DNA of 5,078 bases from the NCBI GenBank assembly GCA_945871455.1, contig CAMBXJ010000340.1:1-5078 (forward strand), in the 5' to 3' direction. Both the position numbers and the translations under genes were made by a program. The stretch comes from Asaia bogorensis (GTDB taxonomy: Bacteria > Pseudomonadota > Alphaproteobacteria > Acetobacterales > Acetobacteraceae). Shown piece by piece: positions 1-5,078 of this stretch. Below the pieces are notes generated by a model. That model had not been told where the DNA came from and searched no databases. It was given only the letters and a program-made list of their open reading frames with translations. Position 1 is the first letter of the stretch; each line of letters starts with the position of its first letter.

Positions 1-1784
1 AGCACGGGCACATGCAACAGGCTGTGCTCGCGCACTTTCGCATTGATCTTCTGGTTGGTCAGATCGGTCCTGACGGTCAGACCGGCTTTCGCCAGGGCGG
101 CGGCCACTTCCTCCGCATAGGCATCGGCGTCGGATACGATGGTTGCCACGACCGCCTGCACGGGAGCCAGCCATAGCGGGAAACGCCCGGCATATTGCTC
201 GATCAGAATGCCCAGGAAACGCTCGAAACTGCCCAGGATGGCCCGGTGCAGCATCACCGGACGGTGGCGCGCGCCATCTTCGGCGACATATTCGGCGTCC
301 AGCCGCTCCGGCAGAACGAAATCGACCTGCAAGGTGCCGCACTGCCAGTCCCGCCCGATGGCGTCCCGCAGCACGAATTCCAGCTTCGGGCCGTAGAACG
401 CGCCTTCGCCCGGGTTCAATTCGTAGTCCACGCCGGCTGTCGCACAGGCTTCCTTCAATGCCGCCTCGGCCTGGTCCCAGACAGCGTCGGAGCCTGATCG
501 GGCTTCCGGCCGGTCGGAAAATTTCACCCGGAAGCTCTCGAACCCGAAATCGCGGTAGATCGAGGACAGCAGTTCCACGAACCGCACCGTTTCCGGGGCG
601 ATCTGTGCCTCGGTGCAGAAAATATGCGCGTCATCCTGGGTGAACGCCCGCACCCGCATGATGCCATGCAGCGCGCCGGACGGCTCATAGCGATGGCAGG
701 CGCCGAATTCGGCCATCCGCAGCGGCAATTCGCGATAGGACCGCAACCCCTGGCGGAAAATCTGCACATGGCAGGGGCAGTTCATCGGCTTCAGGGCGAG
801 CGACTTGTTCTCGTCCTCCACATGCGCGATGAACATGTTCTGGCGGTAGTTCTCCCAGTGGCCGGATTTCTCCCACAGGATCCGATCCACCAATTGCGGG
901 GTTTTCACTTCCTGGTAGCCCGCCGCATCGAGCCGCCGGCGCATATAGGTCTCCGCCGAACGATACAGTTTCCAGCCCTTGGGGTGCCAGAACACACTGC
1001 CGACGGCTTCCTCCTGGATATGGAACAGTCCCATATCCTTGCCGATCCGCCGGTGGTCGCGCCGTTCCGCCTCCTCCAACTGGTGCAGATAGGCGTCGAG
1101 TTCCTTCTGATCCCGCCACGCGGTGCCGTAGATGCGCGACAGCATGGCGTTGCGGTGATCGCCGCGCCAATAGGCGCCGGCCACCTTCATCAGCTTGAAC
1201 GCGGTGCCGACATCGGCGGTGGTGCGCAGATGCGGGCCGCGGCACAGGTCGATCCACTCACCCTGGCGGTACAAGGTGATGACTTCGGACCGTGGCAGAT
1301 CTTCGATCAACTGCGCCTTGTATTTCTCGCCCTTGGCCTGGAAGAAGGCGATCGCCTCCTCCCGGTCCATCACCTGGCGTTCGAATTTCTGCCCACGCGC
1401 CACGATCTCCCGCATCTTGGCCTCGATCGGGGCGAGATCTTCCGGCGTGAACGGATCGTTGCGGGCAAAATCGTAGTAGAAGCCGTTTTCGATCGACGGG
1501 CCGATGGTGACCTGGGTGCCTGGAAACAACTCCTGCACTGCTTCGGCCAGCACATGCGCGGTGTCGTGGCGGATCATCTCCAGGGCGTCGGCGTCCCGGC
1601 GGGTGATGAACACGACATGGGAATCCTGGTCGATCTCGGTGGAGATATCGACCGCCTTGCCGTCGACCTTCATGGCCAGGGCGGCACGTGCCAGGCCGGG
1701 CCCGATCGCCTCGGCCACCGTAGTGCCCGTCACCGGCGCATCGAACTGGCGCACGGAACCGTCGGGCAGGGTGATCGCGGGCAT
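1..1784 (-). CDS. thrS: Threonyl-tRNA synthetase (ThrRS), 3' end cut by window edge
   Basis: Cytoplasmic class II aminoacyl-tRNA synthetase that charges tRNA-Thr with threonine and edits Ser-tRNA-Thr. The frame is open from ATG at 1784 to the window edge, 594 whole codons; E. coli ThrRS has 642, so roughly 45-50 residues are missing. Domains in order: TGS (about 1-62, from [10 protein letters not shown]); the editing domain with HDTAH (H73, H77) and CRGPH (C181, H185), the four expected editing-site residues; the catalytic core (about 245-535); then the start of the anticodon-binding domain ([19 protein letters not shown]). The zinc ligands are C336 (MNCPCH), H387 (DDAHIF) and H513 (MLHRA). 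Motif 2 arginine is R365 (CHRYEPSG) and motif 3 is [11 protein letters not shown] with R522. An ATG 16 bases upstream is out of frame, so [10 protein letters not shown] is the start; a weak GGGAAG lies 8 bases before it. The glycosyltransferase gene lies upstream on the same strand across 143 bp, probably a separate transcript. Confidence 0.98.
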   Translation of the reverse strand, partial: MPAITLPDGSVRQFDAPVTGTTVAEAIGPGLARAALAMKVDGKAVDISTEIDQDSHVVFITRRDADALEMIRHDTAHVLAEAVQELFPGTQVTIGPSIENGFYYDFARNDPFTPEDLAPIEAKMREIVARGQKFERQVMDREEAIAFFQAKGEKYKAQLIEDLPRSEVITLYRQGEWIDLCRGPHLRTTADVGTAFKLMKVAGAYWRGDHRNAMLSRIYGTAWRDQKELDAYLHQLEEAERRDHRRIGKDMGLFHIQEEAVGSVFWHPKGWKLYRSAETYMRRRLDAAGYQEVKTPQLVDRILWEKSGHWENYRQNMFIAHVEDENKSLALKPMNCPCHVQIFRQGLRSYRELPLRMAEFGACHRYEPSGALHGIMRVRAFTQDDAHIFCTEAQIAPETVRFVELLSSIYRDFGFESFRVKFSDRPEARSGSDAVWDQAEAALKEACATAGVDYELNPGEGAFYGPKLEFVLRDAIGRDWQCGTLQVDFVLPERLDAEYVAEDGARHRPVMLHRAILGSFERFLGILIEQYAGRFPLWLAPVQAVVATIVSDADAYAEEVAAALAKAGLTVRTDLTNQKINAKVREHSLLHVPV

Positions 1785-1816
1785 TGGGCAGGCTTCCCAT
1801 GTGTTGTGAACGCTTG

Positions 1817-1845
1817 TCTATGGCGTCACCGGCCCGAAGTCGCAA
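1817..1845 (-). promoter_or_regulatory. Possible sigma-70-type promoter for thrS
   Basis: On the minus strand, TTGCGA (1840-1845) and CATAGA (1817-1822) are separated by exactly 17 bases, inside the gap between the glycosyltransferase stop and the thrS start. Transcription from here would give a short leader of roughly 25 bases, leaving no room for a long attenuator or T-box-like leader. The -35 box matches the consensus at 4 of 6 positions and the -10 box at 3 of 6, so this is a weak candidate chosen by position and spacing. Confidence 0.25.
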
Positions 1846-1927
1846 CCCCGGCGTGCGGAAAAGCGGACGAAACGGGGGCTGTTGCCGAACCTCCAGGCCG
1901 CGCGCCGCGTGTCGGATCCCCCCGACC

Positions 1928-3085
1928 TCAGGCCGACACGCCCGCCGCCGATCGGTCGAGGATCGTTCGGTACACCGCGATCGTTGCCTGTTGCATGGCC
2001 TGGACCGTCGGCACCGATGCGCGCGCCCGTTCATGCAGCGCCGCAAGCGTGGCCGCATCCAAGGCCAGGGCGTGGCCGATCGCCGCGGCCAGTCCGACGG
2101 GATCGTTCGGGCGGATCCGCCAGCCGGTGACGCCCTGTTCCACCGTTTCCACTGGCCCCCCCAGGTCGGAGGCCACCACCGGGCGGCCCATGGCCTGCGC
2201 CTCTATCACCACGCGGCCGAAGGCTTCAGGCTGGGTCGAGGCATGCACCACCACGTCCGCCAGCATCAGCGCGGCCGGCATGTCGTCGCACTGCCCGACC
2301 ATGCGCAGGCGCTCGCCGATCCGAAGGTCCTCGGCCCGCTGGCGGAGCTGCGCCGAATAGCGCCACCGCCCCTGGTCCGACCCCACCAGAACGCAGACCA
2401 CATCGGCTCGCGGCAGCCGAGCGATGGCGTCGAGGAGGACGGTATGGCCTTTCCATGCGGTGAGACGGCCGGGCAGCATGACCACGCGCACCCGGTCCGG
2501 CAAACGCCATGCCTGGCGCAGCCGGGTCAGCCGATCGGCCGCGACGGCGCCGGGGTCGAATGCGGCGGTATCCACGCCGCGGGGGATGACCCGGATGCGG
2601 GACGGGTCGATGCCGTGGCGAGCCGTCACCAGATCGGCGATGAACCGGCTGGCGGCGATCACGATTTCTCCGCGCGCCATGATGGCGTTGTAGCGGCGCT
2701 TGAAGGGCAGGTTCTCGCCATAGGTGCCGTGATAGGTGGTCACGAACGGCGTTCCGGTCCTTTGGCAGGCGATCCAGGCGGACCAGGCGGGTGCTCGCGA
2801 CCTGGCATGCACGATCGAGACCTTGTGGTCCCGCAGCACTGCTTCCAACCGTTCGGCGTTGCGCCAGATCCCGAACGGGGTTTTCGCCTTCAGGGGCAGG
2901 GCGATGTGAAGGCCGCCGGCATCTTCGACCGCTCGCACCATGGGCCCTCCCTGGCTGGTGACCAGGGGAATCCAGCCGGCATCGGCGATCGCCTGGGTGA
3001 TTTCGACCGTCCCACGCTCTACCCCGCCGGTGACGAGGGAGGGAAGGACCTGCAGGATGACCGGGGGAGTGGCGTTTGGCGGCAT
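1928..3085 (-). CDS. Glycosyltransferase family 4 (GT-B fold), probably envelope/LPS glycan
   Basis: A retaining GT4 enzyme that moves a sugar from a nucleotide donor to a glycan or lipid acceptor, normally at the cytoplasmic face of the inner membrane. The protein has 385 residues, full length for the family. The N-terminal Rossmann half opens with VILQVLPSLVTGGVERG (residues 9-25), the glycine-rich acceptor-side loop, followed by HARSRAP (93-99) and HGTYG (119-123). The C-terminal donor half has PGRLTAWKG with R207 and K212, the usual phosphate-contacting pair, then the EX7E motif E287 to E295 (PEAFGRVVIE) and the AMGRPVVASDLGGP loop. There is no signal peptide or membrane span. I start it at ATG 3085. 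A TTG two codons earlier (3091) is the only alternative, because an in-frame TGA lies at 3098-3100. Neither start has a clear Shine-Dalgarno sequence. The lipopolysaccharide-core role is inferred from resemblance to WaaG/LpcC-type enzymes; the donor and acceptor sugars cannot be read from sequence. Confidence 0.93.
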   Translation of the reverse strand: MPPNATPPVILQVLPSLVTGGVERGTVEITQAIADAGWIPLVTSQGGPMVRAVEDAGGLHIALPLKAKTPFGIWRNAERLEAVLRDHKVSIVHARSRAPAWSAWIACQRTGTPFVTTYHGTYGENLPFKRRYNAIMARGEIVIAASRFIADLVTARHGIDPSRIRVIPRGVDTAAFDPGAVAADRLTRLRQAWRLPDRVRVVMLPGRLTAWKGHTVLLDAIARLPRADVVCVLVGSDQGRWRYSAQLRQRAEDLRIGERLRMVGQCDDMPAALMLADVVVHASTQPEAFGRVVIEAQAMGRPVVASDLGGPVETVEQGVTGWRIRPNDPVGLAAAIGHALALDAATLAALHERARASVPTVQAMQQATIAVYRTILDRSAAGVSA

Positions 3086-3500
3086 CGGCAAGGCGTATCA
3101 CGGGTCGGGCGTGTTGCGCAGGACCGGCATCGCTGATGATAGGATCGCGGTGTTTGGATGGCGGATGCCAAGGGGAATGGCTGACACCAACGGCCGCGCC
3201 AATGCGGTCTTCTTGCCCTGGCAGGCGGCGATTTCTGGGTTTTTCCAGCGGCGAGACGGCATCGGTTGGCTGCGGTCGTCGGTGGCTGCCGCGTCGTCCT
3301 GCCCGCAAGGCCTGGATCCAGGATTTTTCCAGCCGGCGATGTCGGGCGACGAGGATGACGGCGCCGCGGCCGCCATGACGGAAGGGCGCGGGTCGCCGGG
3401 TCCTGGCCTCCGCCGATTTGCAGGCGCCGAGCAGTGCAGCTCGGTCCTCATCAGGTTCGCTTGTGCCGACCGCGTCGTGACCGACATCAGGCGGTTGGGA

Positions 3501-3538
3501 AATTGCCGCCTACAGAGCCGGCGGCAATTGGCGTTTTT
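3501..3538 (+). terminator. Intrinsic-terminator-like hairpin with no plus-strand gene before it
   Basis: AATTGCCGCC (3501-3510) pairs perfectly with GGCGGCAATT (3520-3529) around a 9-base loop, and five T residues follow at 3534-3538 after GGCG. The minus strand lacks a T-run after the stem, so the polarity is plus. The four bases between stem and T-run make it imperfect. Just upstream, AGGCGG (3489-3494) can pair with CCGCCT (3506-3511), which would break the terminator stem, an arrangement like an antiterminator. No convincing plus-strand gene ends here. Confidence 0.45.
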
Positions 3539-3567
3539 ATAGGCGGATTTACTGGCGGGTTAATGGC

Positions 3568-3630
3568 CGGAAAACGGAACAAATACCCCCGTTTTCCGCA
3601 TGGATACGCAACGGAAACACCGGTTTTCCG
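3568..3630. repeat. Two tandem hairpins built on a CGGAAA / TTTCCG motif
   Basis: The first is a perfect 10-bp inverted repeat, CGGAAAACGG (3568-3577) with CCGTTTTCCG (3589-3598), around an 11-base loop. The second repeats the motif: CGGAAA (3612-3617) with TTTCCG (3625-3630), around the 7-base loop CACCGGT. GTTTTCCG occurs twice in the same orientation, at 3591-3598 and 3623-3630. Neither hairpin is followed by a T-run, so they are not intrinsic terminators. They could be paired operator sites for a dimeric regulator, or a small REP-like element; the sequence does not decide. Confidence 0.55.
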
Positions 3631-3726
3631 CTGTGTTTCGTAATGAACCGGACCAGTCGCCGGGGTTAAAGTAGACTCTCAAAACGACCCGAATCGTCAT
3701 GCGAAGTCAGTGTGATGGCGGATGAG

Positions 3727-3761
3727 CCTGATGTCAGGTCTCAAAAGCCGCGACGAGACCT
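3727..3761. repeat. Overlapping small palindrome and 7-bp hairpin
   Basis: CCTGA-TG-TCAGG (3727-3738) is a compact inverted repeat. It overlaps the left arm of a second one: AGGTCTC (3736-3742) with GAGACCT (3755-3761), around a 12-base loop. The two structures share bases and could not both form fully. No T-run of note follows. An operator or leader structure is possible; chance occurrence is also possible at this size. Confidence 0.3.
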
Positions 3762-3801
3762 TTGCGACGGGTTGTCAAAACCAGGACGCCGCGTTAACCG
3801 A

Positions 3802-3838
3802 CTGAACTTTATTTCTACAAATTATGTTATATCATAAT
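3802..3838 (+). promoter_or_regulatory. A+T-rich island with an 18-bp near-palindrome and possible promoter
   Basis: Within GC-rich surroundings, 3802-3848 is strongly A+T-rich. It contains ATTATGTTATATCATAAT (3821-3838), where 16 of 18 bases obey dyad symmetry. The core ATGTTATATcATAA resembles the Zur (zinc uptake regulator) box pattern GTTATANTATAAC as I recall it; that is resemblance only. A weak plus-strand promoter reading is CTGAAC (3802-3807), 17 bases, TGTTAT (3825-3830), which would place the palindrome over the -10 region, a classic repressor position. The next recognised plus-strand gene starts about 500 bp downstream, which weakens a direct link. Confidence 0.3.
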
Positions 3839-4247
3839 CTTAATTCCCGATCCTCACTGGACGTAGCAGCTCGGACGCGAATTTCCTTGCCATGAGACGT
3901 TCCACCATCTTAGAACATAAAGTGAATATCTGGGATCGATCATGACCTCTCAACCGCGCAAAAACCACATGCACATGTCCGATTCAGGCGTTCGGTGCGG
4001 TGTGTTTGCCGGGGGTGTCGGGCTGTTGTCGCCGATTCGCACCCCATTGCCGGAACCTTGGGCAATTTTTGCCTCGGGCGACGCGCGTCGGCGCCGGGGA
4101 CGTTTGGCGCTGAGTTCCATCCTTCCTGGCGCCCCCCGGCCTTACGCCCTTACGGGTTCGGTCCGGCCATTCACGGGTTGCGACGCCGATCACGGCGAAG
4201 TCGGGCACGGTGGGGCTGTGCCTATTACAAAGAGCCTCGCCGACCCT

Positions 4248-4275
4248 GCGCCATTTGGCGCGACGATCGTCGCGC
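4248..4275 (+). promoter_or_regulatory. Perfect 18-bp palindrome overlapping a competing hairpin, in the hydrolase leader
   Basis: GCGCGACGATCGTCGCGC (4258-4275) is a perfect palindrome ending 69 bp before the hydrolase ATG. Its left edge overlaps a second inverted repeat, GCGCC-ATTT-GGCGC (4248-4261). As RNA, the two hairpins would be mutually exclusive; as DNA, the 18-mer could be a dimer-binding operator. A third hairpin, CGCCG-ATCA-CGGCG, sits at 4184-4197. No T-run follows any of them. Confidence 0.35.
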
Positions 4276-4335
4276 GTGCCCGTGCGGCCGTTGGTGGCAT
4301 GAAGGTTCAGCGACCTGGGCATCGCATCTTGGGAC

Positions 4336-4340
4336 AGGAC
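4336..4340 (+). promoter_or_regulatory. Shine-Dalgarno sequence of the hydrolase gene
   Basis: AGGAC stands five to six bases before ATG 4345, the only purine-rich match near a start in this region. It supports that ATG as the true start of the hydrolase. Confidence 0.5.
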
Positions 4341-4344
4341 GGAC

Positions 4345-5078
4345 ATGGAAACCACCGGACGGCTTGATCGCGGCGACGGCGTCGAACTGGCCTGGGCGAA
4401 GGTCGAGGCCAGGGGAGATGGCACGGGGGATGGCCCAGGGGATGGCCCAGGGCCGACCATCGTATTCCTGCCCGGCTATTACAGCGACATGACCGGCGAC
4501 AAGGCCACCGCACTGGCAGGCTTCGCGGCGGACCAAGGCCACGCGATGCTGCGCTTCGATTATTCCGGCCATGGCGCCAGCGGCGGCCGGTTCGAGGATG
4601 GCACGATCGGCGTTTGGACGCGCGACGCGCTGGCGGTGATCGACCGGTTGACGACCGGCAGGCTGATCCTGGTCGGTTCGTCCATGGGCGGCTGGATCGC
4701 GTTGCTGACCGCGCTTGCTCGTCTGGATCGCATCGCGGCGGTGGTGGGCATCGCCGGCGCGCCGGACTTCACCCAACGCCTGATGCTGGAACGGCTGTCC
4801 GCGGACCAGCGGGATGCGTTGATGCGGGATGGGATTATCCACCGCCCCAGCCAATACGGCGCGCCCACACCCCTGACTCGCGCACTGATCGAGGATGGAC
4901 CCCAACATTTCCTCCTGACCGGTCCGATTCCGCTGACCTGCCCGATCCGATTGCTGCACGGGCAGGAAGATCCGGATGTGCCGTGGGAATTGTCGTTGCA
5001 GGTGGCGAAACAGGTCGCCTCGACCGATGTGGAAGTGATCCTGATCAAGGACGGCGATCACCGGCTGTCCCGGCCCCG
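4345..5078 (+). CDS. Alpha/beta hydrolase, ABHD10-like acyl thioesterase/esterase, 3' end cut by window edge
   Basis: Serine hydrolase that cleaves thioester or ester bonds. Its human relative ABHD10 is a mitochondrial enzyme acting on S-acylated proteins and acyl glucuronides; the bacterial substrate is unknown. The window holds 244 codons, nearly the whole protein. Visible landmarks: FLPGYYSDMTGDKA (41-54, oxyanion loop), LRFDYSGHGASGG (69-81), the nucleophile elbow GSSMGG with S113, the acid in LLHGQEDPDVPW with D209, and the base in IKDGDHRLS with H239. The S113-D209-H239 spacing closely matches my recollection of human ABHD10 (Ser152, Asp249, His279). No signal peptide or membrane span is seen, so it is probably cytoplasmic. 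ATG 4345 is preceded by AGGAC. Residues 24-37 form an unusual Gly/Asp/Pro-rich insertion made by a 12-bp tandem repeat. It is divergent from the glycosyltransferase across the long gap, with no evident operon partner in view. Confidence 0.94.
   Translation, partial: METTGRLDRGDGVELAWAKVEARGDGTGDGPGDGPGPTIVFLPGYYSDMTGDKATALAGFAADQGHAMLRFDYSGHGASGGRFEDGTIGVWTRDALAVIDRLTTGRLILVGSSMGGWIALLTALARLDRIAAVVGIAGAPDFTQRLMLERLSADQRDALMRDGIIHRPSQYGAPTPLTRALIEDGPQHFLLTGPIPLTCPIRLLHGQEDPDVPWELSLQVAKQVASTDVEVILIKDGDHRLSRP
4426..4452 (+). repeat. In-frame 12-bp tandem repeat inside the hydrolase gene
   Basis: The unit GGGGATGGCCCA occurs twice head to tail (4426-4437 and 4438-4449), followed by GGG of a third start. 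A degenerate copy (GGGGAGATGGCACG) precedes it. It encodes a GDGP-type stretch at residues 24-37, between the first strand and the FLPGY strand, where a surface loop is expected. Because the unit is a multiple of three, copy-number change would lengthen the loop without shifting the frame. Confidence 0.8.

Larger units (their letters stand above)
3086..4344. other. Long gene-free region between divergent genes
   Basis: About 1.26 kb separates the starts of the minus-strand glycosyltransferase and the plus-strand hydrolase. Open frames exist on both strands, as expected in high-GC DNA. None gives a recognisable protein, none has a good ribosome binding site, and their codon positions lack the strong third-position G/C preference of the flanking genes. 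From about 3500 the composition becomes mixed, with an A+T-rich segment at 3802-3848. The region carries a series of inverted repeats listed separately. It probably holds both divergent promoters plus regulatory or RNA elements. A decayed gene or an unrecognised short gene cannot be excluded. The half from 3086 to 3500 shows only a 12-bp palindrome (CCTGGATCCAGG, 3311-3322), two copies of TTTTTCCAGC (3240-3249 and 3324-3333) and a 6-bp hairpin (3427-3444). Confidence 0.6.

Noticed and set aside
1911..1926. Small hairpin GTCGG/CCGAC just after the glycosyltransferase stop, as a terminator
   Set aside because: The stem is only five pairs and no T-run follows on the minus strand.
624..2360. Long plus-strand open frame of 578 codons across thrS and the glycosyltransferase
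   Set aside because: It is the antisense shadow of two certain minus-strand genes, a common artefact in high-GC DNA.
3240..3333. Two copies of TTTTTCCAGC 84 bp apart and the 12-bp palindrome CCTGGATCCAGG (3311-3322)
   Set aside because: They are short and isolated, with no further copies or structure around them; not enough to call an element.
3410..3460. Hammerhead-ribozyme-like core on the minus strand (CTGATGAG next to a 6-bp stem)
   Set aside because: The required GAAA after stem II is absent; the sequence there reads CGCCTGCAAATC, and no closing stems fit.
3098..3487. Minus-strand open frame of 129 codons directly upstream of, and in frame with, the glycosyltransferase
   Set aside because: Its second codon positions are as G/C-rich as expected for non-coding high-GC DNA, it has no ribosome binding site, and the product is low-complexity with no recognisable domain.
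2940..3542. Plus-strand open frame of 200 codons
   Set aside because: Its first part is antisense to the glycosyltransferase, its end runs through the terminator hairpin and T-run, and the product resembles no family I know. A shorter form from GTG 3111 has somewhat coding-like codon bias but no other support.
4061..4073. GGCAA-TTT-TTGCC mini-hairpin
   Set aside because: The stem is five pairs, there is no T-run after it on either strand, and no adjacent gene end; likely chance.
4150..4175. tRNA T-arm-like stretch (GGGTTCGGTCC)
   Set aside because: The T-loop lacks the conserved A58 and no acceptor, D or anticodon arms can be built around it.
3942..4367. Plus-strand open frame of 141 codons overlapping the hydrolase start
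   Set aside because: Codon use is unlike the neighbouring genes, with many T-ending codons; the product is unrecognisable and it overlaps a well-supported start. It remains the best candidate if a small gene exists in the gap.
4225..5061. Minus-strand open frame of 278 codons
   Set aside because: It is antisense to the hydrolase, whose plus-strand frame has all catalytic motifs.

Overview
The window is high-GC bacterial DNA. It holds three recognisable protein genes and one long gene-free stretch. The protein sequences look alphaproteobacterial, with a flavour of Rhodospirillales/Acetobacteraceae. This rests on the threonyl-tRNA synthetase wording (N-terminus [10 protein letters not shown], the MNCPCH zinc motif) and on an ABHD10-type hydrolase, a family I associate with Alphaproteobacteria. 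The placement is recalled family knowledge, not a search result.

Layout. Positions 1-1784 (minus strand) are thrS, cut by the left window edge about 45-50 residues before its expected C-terminus. After a 143-bp gap comes a complete GT-B fold, family 4 glycosyltransferase at 1928-3085 (minus), probably used for lipopolysaccharide or another envelope glycan. Positions 3086-4344 have no gene I can defend. At 4345-5078 (plus) an alpha/beta hydrolase of the ABHD10 (acyl-protein thioesterase/esterase) type begins and runs off the right edge with its catalytic triad already complete. Both edge genes are read directly from the sequence with unbroken frames and correctly spaced catalytic residues.

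The 1.26-kb gap separates two divergent genes and is unusually long. It contains an intrinsic-terminator-like hairpin on the plus strand with no plus-strand gene before it, and two tandem hairpins built on a CGGAAA/TTTCCG motif. It also holds a 7-bp hairpin overlapping a small palindrome, an A+T-rich island with an 18-bp near-palindrome, and a perfect 18-bp palindrome overlapping a competing hairpin about 70 bp before the hydrolase start. These are the least explained parts of the window. They look regulatory, possibly with a small RNA, but nothing here proves a function.

The three genes do not form an obvious pathway. thrS is housekeeping translation, the glycosyltransferase serves the envelope, and the hydrolase is a stand-alone deacylase. 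I see no mobile element, CRISPR array, tRNA, rRNA or defence system, and no convincing new biological system.
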